A stretch of 64,000 nt of DNA from positions 496,001 to 560,000 of the forward strand of contig CAXXXL010000001.1 in assembly GCA_963666505.2 (NCBI GenBank), read 5' to 3'. The first letter of the stretch is position 1, and the number at the start of each line of letters is the position of its first letter. The position numbers were made by a program, and so were the translations under genes. This document shows positions 1-8,504 of the stretch, piece by piece. Source of the DNA: JABGQS01 sp963666505. Its GTDB lineage: Bacteria; Bacillota; Clostridia; Christensenellales; SZUA-584. The notes under the pieces were generated by a model that was not told the DNA's origin, searched no databases, and worked only from the letters and a program-made list of their open reading frames with translations.

Positions 1-609
1 CTGACGGACGGTTATACGATGAAAGACATAGCCGCCGACTATGCCGATATGATCAAGCAGGAGTTTTCAGGACCGGTAGACGTCCTCGGTGTATCTACGG
101 GCGGCTCTATTGTGCAGCATTTTGCAGCTGATCATTCTGAGCTGGTTCGCAGACTGATAATACATTCAAGCGCTTATAAGCTTTCAGATTCTGCAAGGGA
201 AGGGCAGAATAAAGTCGCGCAGTTTGCTAAACAGGGAAAATGGAGAGCGGCGTATGCGGCGCTGATGAACGTATCGCTTCCTAAAAGCCCGGCGAGGTAT
301 TTAATTAAACCACTGTATGCGTTTATTGCCTTATTTGGCAAGTCGTTCTTTGGAAAGCCGGAAGACCCGAGTGACCTTGTTTTAACAATCGAAGCGGAGG
401 ACAAACACGATTTTCTAGGCAGGCTGTGCGAAATCAAAGCGCCCACGCTGGTGATTGCCGGAGAGAAGGATCCGTTTTATACACCGGAGCTGTTCCGTAA
501 AACTGCGGAAGGCATACCGGATTCTAAACTTGTCGTATATGAAGGAATGGGACACCCTGCGTCCGGAAAGCAATTCAAAGAAGAAATACGTAAGTTTCTT
601 GTTGACTGA
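1..609 (+). CDS. Alpha/beta hydrolase, 5' end cut by window
   Basis: Alpha/beta-hydrolase fold protein, probably a small esterase or lipase-like enzyme; the substrate is unknown. The frame is open from base 1 and the first internal Met is at base 19, so the true start lies before the window. Counting from that Met, the nucleophile elbow GVSTGGS puts the catalytic Ser at residue 26. The acid is probably the Asp in GEKDPFYTP and the histidine is in EGMGHP near the C-terminus, so the triad looks complete. The cap region (about residues 60-130) is helical. It lies 10 bases before the DUF3795 gene, probably co-transcribed. Confidence 0.85.
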   Translation: MTDGYTMKDIAADYADMIKQEFSGPVDVLGVSTGGSIVQHFAADHSELVRRLIIHSSAYKLSDSAREGQNKVAQFAKQGKWRAAYAALMNVSLPKSPARYLIKPLYAFIALFGKSFFGKPEDPSDLVLTIEAEDKHDFLGRLCEIKAPTLVIAGEKDPFYTPELFRKTAEGIPDSKLVVYEGMGHPASGKQFKEEIRKFLVD

Positions 610-619
610 AGAGGTGGTT

Positions 620-1069
620 ATGAAAGAAGAACTTATTGCCCCGTGCGGTATGAACTGTGCGCTGTGCATGGCGTATATCGGAAAGAAAATCGATATCAAT
701 AAAAAGGGCTTTAGGCGAATGTATTGCGAGGGATGTATTCCGAGGGGGAAGAACTGTCTTCATATGGCTAAAAGCTGTGAATTATTAAAGAACGGAGAGG
801 TGCGGTTCTGCTTCGAGTGCGAAAGCTTTCCGTGCAAACGTTTAAAAGCGCTCGACAAGCGGTATCGAACTAAATATCATCTGAGCATGATCGAAAACTT
901 AAACGAAATAAGAGAGCATGGGATGCTGGGATTCTTAGATAAGCAAGAGCAAAAGTGGAGCTGTCCTAAGTGCGGTGATACTATATGCTGCCATAATGGG
1001 TTATGCCTGAGCTGTGATATTGATAAACTTAAGCTTAATAGAAAGTACCGATGGGGAGAGGAACAATAG
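620..1069 (+). CDS. DUF3795 domain protein, cysteine-rich
   Basis: A 149-residue soluble protein of the DUF3795 type, a small Cys-rich family thought to bind metal; no reaction is known. Evidence is the opening APCGMNCALCMAY, the CEGCIPRGKNC segment, CFECESFPCKRL and a C-terminal CPKCGDTICCHNG region, which together give about 14 cysteines in CxxC-like spacing. An in-frame codon further upstream would overlap the hydrolase. I chose ATG 620 because GAGGTGG lies just before it and family members start with Met followed by the CGMNC motif. The GNAT gene follows after 3 bases. Confidence 0.75.
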   Translation: MKEELIAPCGMNCALCMAYIGKKIDINKKGFRRMYCEGCIPRGKNCLHMAKSCELLKNGEVRFCFECESFPCKRLKALDKRYRTKYHLSMIENLNEIREHGMLGFLDKQEQKWSCPKCGDTICCHNGLCLSCDIDKLKLNRKYRWGEEQ

Positions 1070-1072
1070 ATC

Positions 1073-1489
1073 ATGGTAAAAATAGTTGCTGATACAAAAC
1101 CTAAGGATGAGGATATTAAAGTAATTGAAACGGGGCTAAGGGAGTTTAATAAAAGACATACAGGAATGGAGGATATAGAAACCCGGGCTGTATACATAAA
1201 AGAAGGAGTCGAGATAAAAGGCGGTATTACGTATATATGCATTAAGCCCTTGACTTACGTAAAGCTGCTATGGGTAAGCGATGATTTAAGAGGAAAGGGT
1301 TACGGGGAAAAGCTGTTGAGTGCCGCAGAGGAAGATGCAAAAACTCAGGGCAGCACTAAAGTAATGTTAGACACCTTTTCATTTCAGGCTCCCGAATTCT
1401 ATAAAAAGATGGGATACAAAGATGTATTTGAGATAGACGGATATCCTGTAGAAAGCGCAAAGAGAATTTGGCTTATTAAAGAGCTATAG
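1073..1489 (+). CDS. GNAT family N-acetyltransferase
   Basis: A 138-residue single-domain acetyltransferase of the GNAT superfamily, acting in the cytoplasm on an unknown amine. The acetyl-CoA pyrophosphate loop is visible as DDLRGKGYGEKLL (about residues 67-79, the R-x-x-G-x-G pattern). The usual C-terminal strand-helix APEFYKKMGYKDVFEI follows. Length is normal for the family. It sits 3 bases after the DUF3795 gene and 25 bases before the APH-like kinase, so the four genes from 1 to 2486 look like one transcript ended by the terminator at 2543. Confidence 0.85.
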   Translation: MVKIVADTKPKDEDIKVIETGLREFNKRHTGMEDIETRAVYIKEGVEIKGGITYICIKPLTYVKLLWVSDDLRGKGYGEKLLSAAEEDAKTQGSTKVMLDTFSFQAPEFYKKMGYKDVFEIDGYPVESAKRIWLIKEL

Positions 1490-1514
1490 AAGCCTGAATT
1501 AGGAGATATAATGT

Positions 1515-2486
1515 ATGAATAAGACGAGTAATCGGTATGACGGTATTGTGAAGGCCGCATTAGAGCAGTATGCCGTTGATTTTGAAAAGGCGGAATTTTG
1601 CTGTGAAGCAACGAATGTTTTTTATAAAGCATATGGCAGAGACGAACAGGTATACGGACTTAAGATATGCAGTGAAGAGGCAAACAGGCTTGAGGACAAT
1701 CTATGCGAGGTGTTTTTCCTTTCACAGCTTAAAGGCAACGTCGATTTTTTGATACCTGAAGTTGTTTTAAATAAAAAAGGTAAAGCAGTTACCTTAGCAC
1801 AAAACGGGGGGCTGGGAGAGCAAAACAGAACGATATTGTATAAATGGGTCGAAGGGACCGAATTTGAAGGCAGAGAAACAAAGGAGCTGTTTTTCACACT
1901 TGGTAAGATTCTTGCTAAGCTGCACAAAGCAGCAAAGGGTTTTAGCATACCTGAAAGCATGAATCCAAAGAGATGGGACAGGGTATTTTATTTTACCGAC
2001 GAGAAGGTAGTGTTTGCAGAAGAGCCTTTCAGAAAAAGGCTTGGAGAACAGAACACTGAGCTGCTTTTAAAAGCAGTTATTTTTGCAGATAAGAAGCTGA
2101 GTGAAAGTATAAAGGACCAGAAGTGCCTGCTTTTGCATGGCGATATAAACCCATGGAATATCCTGCTATGCGGCGAAAGCATAGGTATAATCGATTTTGA
2201 GGATAGCATAGTCGGGTATCCGCTGCAGGACATTGCTATTTTACTCTATTATTATAGATATAACGAAAACTATGAGGCTTATAAGCAAAGCCTTTTTAAT
2301 GGGTACAAAAGCGAGGCACCGGATTTTGAACCTGACGATAACGAAATTGAGATACTCATGCTTGCACGGCGGTTGAACTTTATAAATTTCTCGTTGCTTG
2401 TTGATGAAGAACCGTGGGAATATGTAGATGGCTGCTTAAAGAGGGTGGTTGAGTTTTTCAAGGAGCATAAAGGCGCTTTGATATAG
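1515..2486 (+). CDS. Aminoglycoside phosphotransferase-like kinase
   Basis: A 323-residue kinase-fold protein of the APH/choline kinase superfamily (protein-kinase-like). The catalytic loop HGDINPWNIL and the metal-binding IDFED segment are both intact, and the N-terminal lobe includes the YGLKIC lysine. The family phosphorylates small hydroxylated substrates (aminoglycosides, choline, homoserine, sugars). The sequence does not tell which, and a resistance role should not be assumed. ATG 1515 follows TAGGAGA by 8 bases; an earlier ATG at 1511 in another frame meets a stop at once. A strong stem-loop terminator follows. Confidence 0.8.
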   Translation: MNKTSNRYDGIVKAALEQYAVDFEKAEFCCEATNVFYKAYGRDEQVYGLKICSEEANRLEDNLCEVFFLSQLKGNVDFLIPEVVLNKKGKAVTLAQNGGLGEQNRTILYKWVEGTEFEGRETKELFFTLGKILAKLHKAAKGFSIPESMNPKRWDRVFYFTDEKVVFAEEPFRKRLGEQNTELLLKAVIFADKKLSESIKDQKCLLLHGDINPWNILLCGESIGIIDFEDSIVGYPLQDIAILLYYYRYNENYEAYKQSLFNGYKSEAPDFEPDDNEIEILMLARRLNFINFSLLVDEEPWEYVDGCLKRVVEFFKEHKGALI

Positions 2487-2542
2487 TCCGGTTGAATAAA
2501 ACAGCAACTGTGCAAAAAGGATTTTTTATAAATGTCAGCTTG

Positions 2543-2575
2543 AAGTGTTTTGCGTTATTTCGCAAGGCGCTTTTT
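2543..2575 (+). terminator. Rho-independent terminator
   Basis: A 12-bp stem (2543-2554 with 2561-2572, three G-U pairs) with a 6-base loop is followed by a T run. It ends the hydrolase-to-kinase unit. Confidence 0.8.
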
Positions 2576-2625
2576 ATTATCTTCCTAATAATCGTCAGTT
2601 ATAATAAACATTTTGCTTATATTCC

Positions 2626-2655
2626 TTGATTATTAAAAATGGCTGCATGTATAAT
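2626..2655 (+). promoter_or_regulatory. Promoter of the NagB-like/epimerase/galM unit
   Basis: TTGATT (2626-2631), an 18-base spacer and a perfect TATAAT (2650-2655). The next gene starts at 2691 behind AGAAGGAG. Confidence 0.65.
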
Positions 2656-2690
2656 GAAACTGCAAAAACAAATATTAGAAGGAGTTTATA

Positions 2691-3659
2691 ATGAACGAAG
2701 AGAGATTCGATTTTGAGCAGACGTTGCCATTTGACTTTGAACCGGCAGAGTGGATACCTTTCCGTGACAAGGAAGTTTTGGAGCGATGCAGGAAAATGAC
2801 GAGGCAGGAGCTGACGCAGCATCCGAACCCGGATATGCAGATACACATAACGGGGGATGCCGACGCTTTGTTTACTACCGACTTCTTTACAAGGATAAAA
2901 GAGTCTGACGAGCAGGATAAAAGGCTGGTCGTCATACTTCCCAACCCGCAGGCCGTTCAGTATTCTAACATCGCTTATCTATGCAACAGGTTTAATGTAA
3001 GCTGCAGGAACCTGTATACGTTCAATATGGACGAATGGGCTGACCAGGACGGGAACGTTGCTCCTTTGACCTATAAGCTGGGGCTGGGGCACTCGTTCAT
3101 GAACAACTTCTACAAAAAGCTGGAGCCGGACTTAAGGCCGGATATCAGCCAGATGAACTGTTTTACCAGCGAAAACGTTGACGATTTTTCAAAGATGATT
3201 GAGGATGCCGGAGATGGCGGTGCGGATGTGTGCTATAGCGCTACAGGATGGCCGGGGCATATAGCGTTCATAGACCCGGATACGCAGGAATTTGCGGCGG
3301 ACAGCCTTGAAGAGTTTTTGGAGCTTGGTTCAAGGATAGTAACGCAGCACCCGTTGACAACTGCGCAGAATTCGCTTTCGGGCAAATTCGGCGGAAGCGG
3401 CGACATTGCCAATATTCCTCCAAAAGCGGCGACCATTGGCCCAAGGGATGTGAAAAACTCGAAGCAGATAGTCGAGCGGGAGTGCCTTGCTATGCTGGGA
3501 GGGACGAACTCTTGGCAGCGCATGATATCGAGACTTACGCTGCACGGGCCGGTGAATATGCAGGTGCCGGCGTCAATAATACAGCTTTTCAAGACCACGG
3601 TGTTTATGAGCGAAGACCTTGCAAGACCGATTGCAGCAAATGAAATGGGAAGATATTAG
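2691..3659 (+). CDS. Glucosamine-6-phosphate deaminase-like protein
   Basis: A 322-residue protein of the NagB/RpiA/sugar isomerase fold, longer than typical NagB (about 240-260) by an N-terminal extension of roughly 60 residues. NagB landmarks are visible: FNMDEWADQDG (compare FNMDEY of NagB), GWPGHIAFIDPD carrying the ring-opening His, and HGPVNMQVPAS near the C-terminus. The active-site loop is altered: CYSATGWPGH replaces the canonical GIGxDGHIAF. The substrate may therefore be another amino sugar phosphate or a sugar phosphate. It is followed after 3 bases by a TIM-barrel epimerase and then galM, which supports sugar catabolism. Confidence 0.75.
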   Translation: MNEERFDFEQTLPFDFEPAEWIPFRDKEVLERCRKMTRQELTQHPNPDMQIHITGDADALFTTDFFTRIKESDEQDKRLVVILPNPQAVQYSNIAYLCNRFNVSCRNLYTFNMDEWADQDGNVAPLTYKLGLGHSFMNNFYKKLEPDLRPDISQMNCFTSENVDDFSKMIEDAGDGGADVCYSATGWPGHIAFIDPDTQEFAADSLEEFLELGSRIVTQHPLTTAQNSLSGKFGGSGDIANIPPKAATIGPRDVKNSKQIVERECLAMLGGTNSWQRMISRLTLHGPVNMQVPASIIQLFKTTVFMSEDLARPIAANEMGRY

Positions 3660-3662
3660 TAA

Positions 3663-4448
3663 ATGTATAAGTACAGCATTTTTTCTTGGTTTAGTTACAA
3701 ACTGCCTATAGAAAAAAGAATTGATCTTATCAAAGAGGCCGGTTTTGATGCTGTTATGCTGTGGTGGGGAGAAGAAGACAGAATGAAGCAGCCGGACATG
3801 GCTAGAAAGATCGGGCTGACTGTAGAAAATGCACATGCACCTTTTATCAGAGCGAACAGTGTATGGGAAGACAATCCAGCAGGAGAGCAGTATCTTGGTT
3901 CTTTGCTGGACTGTATAAAAGAATGTCATGAGCTGTCTGTTCCAGTGTTGGTGGTACATATTACGGGTTTTAAAGCTGCACCGCAAATTACTGATGTTGG
4001 ATTGGACAGACTGAGAAAACTTGTGGATTTTGCAGACGAGGGACATGTTCGTATTGCACTTGAAAACACTTGCTTATTGACGCCGCTTAAGTATGCTTTC
4101 GACAATATTAATTCTGAGTACTTGGGATTTTGCTATGACAGCGGGCATGAAAACTGCAGCAAACCTTATATTGATTGGCTTTCTCTTTTCGGGAATCGTT
4201 TGTTGGCAACGCACTTGGACGATAATTACGGAGAAAATGATTCGCATCTGTTACCTTTCGATGGGACAATCGATTGGGGAAGAGTCGCAGGAAGCCTCCA
4301 AAAAAGCAGACAACTGGAGTTTTTATCTCTTGAGGTGGATTTTAATAAAAAGTTGTCGGAAAGCCGAATTTACGACGATTTAAATGCTGGAGACTATTTG
4401 AAGCTGGCTTACAAAAGATTGAAGAATGTTGGAGATTTAATATCTTAA
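3663..4448 (+). CDS. Sugar phosphate isomerase/epimerase (TIM barrel)
   Basis: A 261-residue protein of the xylose isomerase-like TIM-barrel superfamily (AP endonuclease family 2 fold). Visible landmarks are EAGFDAVMLWWGE, VENAHAPF, LVVHITGF, ALENT with the metal-binding Glu, FCYDSGHEN with Asp and His, LATHLDDNYG, HLLPFDGTIDWG and LEVDF at the C-terminus. All metal ligands expected for the family seem present. The start is 3 bases after the NagB-like stop and has no clear ribosome site of its own, suggesting translational coupling. It probably isomerises or epimerises a keto sugar or sugar phosphate; the exact substrate cannot be read. Confidence 0.8.
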   Translation: MYKYSIFSWFSYKLPIEKRIDLIKEAGFDAVMLWWGEEDRMKQPDMARKIGLTVENAHAPFIRANSVWEDNPAGEQYLGSLLDCIKECHELSVPVLVVHITGFKAAPQITDVGLDRLRKLVDFADEGHVRIALENTCLLTPLKYAFDNINSEYLGFCYDSGHENCSKPYIDWLSLFGNRLLATHLDDNYGENDSHLLPFDGTIDWGRVAGSLQKSRQLEFLSLEVDFNKKLSESRIYDDLNAGDYLKLAYKRLKNVGDLIS

Positions 4449-4481
4449 CAATACAAAACTATTTGGGGTGAAAATGCTATT

Positions 4482-5507
4482 ATGAAGAAAACAGCGGATA
4501 AAGACTATAAAGATATTTACTATTACGCATTGGAGAACAACAACGGAGTAAGCGTCACTGTCACAAACTACGGCGCAACGGTAACGTCTATAATTGCTCC
4601 AAACAGGAGCGGAAGTAAGGATGAGATCACGCTTACGTATGATGATGTTTCGGGGTTTATGAAGGGGGGCTGCTATTTCGGCGCAACAGTGGGCAGGTAC
4701 GCAAACCGTATAAACGATGGAAAGTTTGAATTGAATGGGAAGGAATATAAGCTCTTCTGCAACGATAGTAAGAACCACCTTCACGGCGGCAAAAAAGGGT
4801 TTGACAAAGTGGTGTGGCAGGAGAAAAGTCTTGGCGAAAACACCGTCAGCTTTTTTTACCAAAGCGCTGACGGAGAAGAAGGGTATCCCGGGAACCTTGA
4901 CGTGACAGTTGAATTTACACTGGATGATGACAACAACTTAAAAATCCACTATATGGCGCAGAGCGACAAAGACACTATAGTAAACCTTACCAATCATACT
5001 TACTTTAACCTTGCAGGACACAAAACCGGATCAGTCGCCGGGCATGTGCTGTTCATTAACTCAGACAGTTTCACCCCGGTTGATGTTTACGGCTCTACAA
5101 CAGGGGATATCGCAGGGGTTTCGGGAACGCCGTTTGATTTCAGGATACCCACGGCCATCGGGGCGAGGATGAACGACGACTCTGAACAGCTGAGGAACGG
5201 AAAAGGATATGATCATAATTATATAATAAACGGAAGCGGATACAGGCATGCGGCAAAGGCGGCTGAGCCGCAGTTTGGCAGGACTGTCAGCGTATATACC
5301 GACAAGCCGTGCATGCAGCTGTATTGCGGGAACTTTCTTGATGCGGAGAAGGGAAAAGACTCGGCAGTGTATGAAAAGCACGGGGCTTTTTGCCTTGAGA
5401 CGCAGTTTGCGCCAGACTCGCCCAACCAGAAAAATTTCGTTTCGCCCGTTCTGAGAAAAGGTGAGGTATACGATTTTACGACCTGCTATCAGTTTGGCAT
5501 CGAGTAA
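4482..5507 (+). CDS. galM: Aldose 1-epimerase (galactose mutarotase)
   Basis: A 341-residue cytoplasmic mutarotase that interconverts alpha and beta anomers of aldoses. Family motifs seen: FGATVGRYANRI, LHGGKKGFDKVVW, VNLTNHTYFNLAG (catalytic His), GKGYDHNYII, and the C-terminal CLETQFAPDSPNQ with the catalytic Glu. Length is normal. It closes the sugar unit begun at 2691 and is followed by a terminator, then by the divergently themed FadR/UroD cluster. GGGGTG lies 11 bases before the ATG, a weakly spaced ribosome site. Confidence 0.92.
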   Translation: MKKTADKDYKDIYYYALENNNGVSVTVTNYGATVTSIIAPNRSGSKDEITLTYDDVSGFMKGGCYFGATVGRYANRINDGKFELNGKEYKLFCNDSKNHLHGGKKGFDKVVWQEKSLGENTVSFFYQSADGEEGYPGNLDVTVEFTLDDDNNLKIHYMAQSDKDTIVNLTNHTYFNLAGHKTGSVAGHVLFINSDSFTPVDVYGSTTGDIAGVSGTPFDFRIPTAIGARMNDDSEQLRNGKGYDHNYIINGSGYRHAAKAAEPQFGRTVSVYTDKPCMQLYCGNFLDAEKGKDSAVYEKHGAFCLETQFAPDSPNQKNFVSPVLRKGEVYDFTTCYQFGIE

Positions 5508-5527
5508 CATAGTTTTCTTGAAAAATG

Positions 5528-5559
5528 AGAGTGTGCTGTATACGGTATGCTCTTTTTTT
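5528..5559 (+). terminator. Rho-independent terminator after galM
   Basis: A 10-bp stem (5528-5537 with 5544-5553, several G-U pairs) is followed by a run of T to 5559. Confidence 0.7.
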
Positions 5560-5581
5560 ATTATATTTAGAAAAAGAGCCG

Positions 5582-5625
5582 TTGACTTTGATGTGCTGTC
5601 ATGGTTTAATAATGTTGTCAGACAA
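5582..5625 (+). promoter_or_regulatory. Promoter and FadR-family operator of the UroD cluster
   Basis: TTGACT (5582-5587), a 17-base spacer and TTTAAT (5605-5610) form a good sigma-A type promoter. Directly after it, at 5615-5625, is the perfect palindrome TTGTCAGACAA. This fits the TNGTNNNACNA pattern known for operators of the FadR subfamily of GntR regulators. The next gene encodes exactly such a regulator, so autoregulation of the whole cluster is likely (inference). Confidence 0.65.
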
Positions 5626-5655
5626 TCTTACAATTTGGAACCGAAGGAGTTTTCT

Positions 5656-6381
5656 TTGGACAACGATATCCGAAAAAGCATGATAAAGATAAAGCCGACG
5701 ACGCTTACCGAGAAGATAGTCGAGCAGGTCATGTCTATGATAGAAATGGGCGTATTTAAACCAGGAGAAACGCTGCCGACCGAGATGGAGTTTTCCACAA
5801 GGCTGGGAGTTGGGCGCTCTTCCGTTCGTGAGGCGCTAAGAACGCTTCAGGCAATTGGAATCATCGAAAAAAACCATGGCAACACTGCACGCTTCAGCAA
5901 AACGTGCGCGACTTCTGCCGCACAGTATTTCAACATACCCAAAATACTTGACAGCTTTACGCTGCTTGATTTAAATGAAGCCAGAGAGACGGTTGAGGTA
6001 AGCCTTGCGGGGCTGGCTGCTAAAAATGCTGATGATGAGCAGATTGAGCAGATAGAGAAGGTGCACAGAAAGTTTGAAAAAGCGCTTGGCAGCAAAGATA
6101 TGAAGAATATCCCGGGCCTTGATTTTGAGTTTCATAAAGTTATAGCGCAGAGTTCCGGCAATCAGTTTTTATCGCAGATGCTGCTTATGCTGCACGATCT
6201 GATAATATCCGGAATAGAGAGTACATTGTATGAGAAGTATATTTCGCTGGCCAGCGAAGAGCATACGGCGATACTCGAAGGTATCAAAAAGCATGACGTT
6301 GACCGCGTTAAAAAAGCCATGAAAAAGCATATGGACGGAGTCAAAGAAAAGTTTATTTATAAAGAAGGAGAAAAAGGGTGA
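5656..6381 (+). CDS. FadR/GntR family transcriptional regulator
   Basis: A 241-residue DNA-binding regulator: an N-terminal GntR winged helix (about residues 10-75, with PGETLPTEMEFSTRLGVG and SVREALRTLQ) and a C-terminal all-helical FCD ligand domain (about 90-225, metal ligands in DFEFHKVIAQSSGN and EEHTAILEGI). I start it at TTG 5656, 6 bases after GAAGGAG. An open frame runs further upstream but would overlap galM, the terminator and the promoter. The stop overlaps the start of the first UroD-family gene. FCD regulators usually sense a small organic acid and repress the adjacent catabolic genes; the ligand is unknown here. Confidence 0.88.
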   Translation: MDNDIRKSMIKIKPTTLTEKIVEQVMSMIEMGVFKPGETLPTEMEFSTRLGVGRSSVREALRTLQAIGIIEKNHGNTARFSKTCATSAAQYFNIPKILDSFTLLDLNEARETVEVSLAGLAAKNADDEQIEQIEKVHRKFEKALGSKDMKNIPGLDFEFHKVIAQSSGNQFLSQMLLMLHDLIISGIESTLYEKYISLASEEHTAILEGIKKHDVDRVKKAMKKHMDGVKEKFIYKEGEKG

Positions 6382-7448
6382 TGACAGGAAAAGAGAGGCT
6401 GCGCTGTACGATGCAACATAAAGAGCCGGATAAGGTTCCGATATTTGAGTTTTTATACAGCAGACCGTTTTTCAAAGATGTGCTTGGATATATCCCAAAG
6501 ATTTATGATGCGAAGACACTGGTAAGTTGTGCTGAAGAAGTCGGCTACGATTTCGTATTTGTGCCTATGGGCGGAACTTCGGGCTTTAACGCAAAAGAGG
6601 ACAGCGGTGAAGAGTATACTGACGAGTGGGGCATAACATACAGGAAAGAGCCGGCAACTTGGCCAATTGACGCGACTATAAAATATCCTATGAGCAGCGG
6701 TAGTGACTGGAAAAACTATACCGTGCCGGATGCAAATATATCCTCCCGCTATGATGGTGTGAGGACGGCTCTTAAGATGGCGCAGAAGAGCGGGATGGGC
6801 ATCGTCGGAAACATGCGCGGGCCTTTCTCGGCTGCGTGGATGTTGTTTGGGTTCGAGAACTTCTTTTATATGATGTATGACGAACCGGAGGTCGTGGACG
6901 CAGTGCTGACGTCTACTGCTGACTTTGCGATAACAGGCGGTATTAGAATGGCGGAGCTTGGAGTGGACGCTCTGCTTTTTTCCGACGATTACGGCTCTAA
7001 CACGCAGACGTTTTTCTCTATGGAGCACTTCGAGCGCTTCATATTGCCGCAGATAAAGCGAATGTGCGACACATTCAATGATATAGGCATGCCGCTAATC
7101 ATGCACAGCGACGGACACGTTAGAGACGTGGTGGACAGCTGTGTGGAAGCCGGGATAAGCGGGCTTCACCCTATACAGCGTACTGCTGGCATGGACATAG
7201 GTGAGATAAAGAGCAAGTTTGGAGATAAGATAACTATCTTCGGCAATATAGACAACAGTGAGCTGCTTGTGAAAGGCAGCCCGGAGGACGTGCAAGAGCA
7301 GGTAAAGGAGTGTATGAAGCTGGCGGCAAAGGGGGGCGGGTATTGCCTTGGATCTGACCACAGCATACACGACGACGTGCCGAACGAGAACGTGTTCGCA
7401 ATATATGAAGCGGGCAGAAAATACGGCACATATCCGATAGATGTATAG
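6378..7448 (+). CDS. UroD-family protein 1
   Basis: A 356-residue protein of the uroporphyrinogen decarboxylase superfamily, which also contains MtaA/MtbA/CmuA-type methyl transferases. Seen: MTGKERLRCTMQHKEPDKVP at the N-terminus (typical for the catabolic branch), PLIMHSDGHVRDVVD, GLHPIQRTAGMD and YCLGSDHSIHDDVP. It has His-Ser-Asp-Gly where the Zn-binding methyltransferases have His-x-Cys-Gly, so it may lack the zinc site. Start is GTG 6378 or ATG 6381, overlapping the regulator stop, with AAGGAG just upstream. It is not a haem enzyme by context: two paralogues and a dehydrogenase follow and no haem gene is near. Confidence 0.8.
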   Translation: MMTGKERLRCTMQHKEPDKVPIFEFLYSRPFFKDVLGYIPKIYDAKTLVSCAEEVGYDFVFVPMGGTSGFNAKEDSGEEYTDEWGITYRKEPATWPIDATIKYPMSSGSDWKNYTVPDANISSRYDGVRTALKMAQKSGMGIVGNMRGPFSAAWMLFGFENFFYMMYDEPEVVDAVLTSTADFAITGGIRMAELGVDALLFSDDYGSNTQTFFSMEHFERFILPQIKRMCDTFNDIGMPLIMHSDGHVRDVVDSCVEAGISGLHPIQRTAGMDIGEIKSKFGDKITIFGNIDNSELLVKGSPEDVQEQVKECMKLAAKGGGYCLGSDHSIHDDVPNENVFAIYEAGRKYGTYPIDV

Positions 7449-7457
7449 GAGAAATAG

Positions 7458-8504
7458 ATGAAGCTTTCACCCAAAGAGAGATTCTTAAGGACAATAAAAG
7501 GGCAAGAAGTTGATTACAGGCCGATACAGTGTGATTTCAGTGCAAGCGGTTTGAAAAGTTTCCTTTTAACAAAGGGAATAACAAACGTTTCTGACCTTGA
7601 GATGCTGAAGTTTTTTGAGAACCACGTTCTTTATGCATACATGAACGGTACGCTGCTGGACATGAAAACAAAGCGTGACACCGGCAACAGGTATGAGCTT
7701 GACGAGTGGCAGTGCGAATGGGATATGCAGCAGGACCTCATGTATTCCGGGCATCCGCTGCAAGATAGGCAAGCGTATAAAGATTACGTTTTCCCAGACC
7801 CGAACGCAGCGGGATATCTTGATTATGCTGAAAAGCTGGTGCAGGGATACGCAGACAACTATATCGTTACTTCGTATCATTTTTCGTGTCTGTTTGAACG
7901 GGCGTATATACTGCGAGGGTTCGAGAATGCACTTATCGATTTTCTGCTGAACCCGGAGTTTGCGGAAGAGCTGCTTGATAAGATAGCGGATTTTCATGTA
8001 GAGCTGGCGAAAAGATATGTGCAGATCGGCGTAAACTGCGGAAGAATAGTGGACGATTACGGTTCGCAGATGGGACTTATGATGTCGCCCGATACGTGGA
8101 GGCAGTTTATTAAGCCGAGACTCAAAAAAATAGTTGCAGTATATAAAAATGCTGGGCTGCCTGTTATACAGCATAGCTGCGGTGATGTTACTTCAATAAT
8201 ACCCGATATGATAGAGATAGGCATAGATGTACTTAACCCGGTTCAGCCGAACGTTATGGACTTAGAAGCGTTGGTGGAGACTTACGGGCAGAAACTAGCT
8301 TTCTTCGGCGGCATATGTAATCAGGAGATACTGCCGCTGGGGACGCCGGAAGAGATAGATGCCGAGGTAAAAAGAATAACCAAGCTGCTCGGCAGGTACG
8401 GCAGGTATATAATAAGCCCGTCTAACGGTATCGGCGCAGATGTGCCGATGGAGAACGTGAAGGCATATATGCAAGCTGCGGTAAAGTATTCGAAGGAGAT
8501 TTAG
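7458..8504 (+). CDS. UroD-family protein 2
   Basis: A 348-residue paralogue of the flanking genes, in the uroporphyrinogen decarboxylase/corrinoid methyltransferase superfamily. Visible: LSPKERFLRTIKGQEVDYRP, PVIQHSCGDVTSIIPDMIEI (His-Ser-Cys-Gly, like the zinc site of MtaA-type enzymes), LNPVQPN, and a C-terminal SPSNGIGADVPMENV that lacks the second Cys seen in protein 3. The start follows TAGGAG and lies 9 bases after the previous stop. The stop is directly followed by the next ATG, so the three are one operon. The reaction is unknown. Confidence 0.8.
   Translation: MKLSPKERFLRTIKGQEVDYRPIQCDFSASGLKSFLLTKGITNVSDLEMLKFFENHVLYAYMNGTLLDMKTKRDTGNRYELDEWQCEWDMQQDLMYSGHPLQDRQAYKDYVFPDPNAAGYLDYAEKLVQGYADNYIVTSYHFSCLFERAYILRGFENALIDFLLNPEFAEELLDKIADFHVELAKRYVQIGVNCGRIVDDYGSQMGLMMSPDTWRQFIKPRLKKIVAVYKNAGLPVIQHSCGDVTSIIPDMIEIGIDVLNPVQPNVMDLEALVETYGQKLAFFGGICNQEILPLGTPEEIDAEVKRITKLLGRYGRYIISPSNGIGADVPMENVKAYMQAAVKYSKEI

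Noticed and set aside
1515..2486. Aminoglycoside resistance gene
   Set aside because: The kinase fold is clear, but no resistance subfamily signature or mobile context is seen, so resistance is not claimed.
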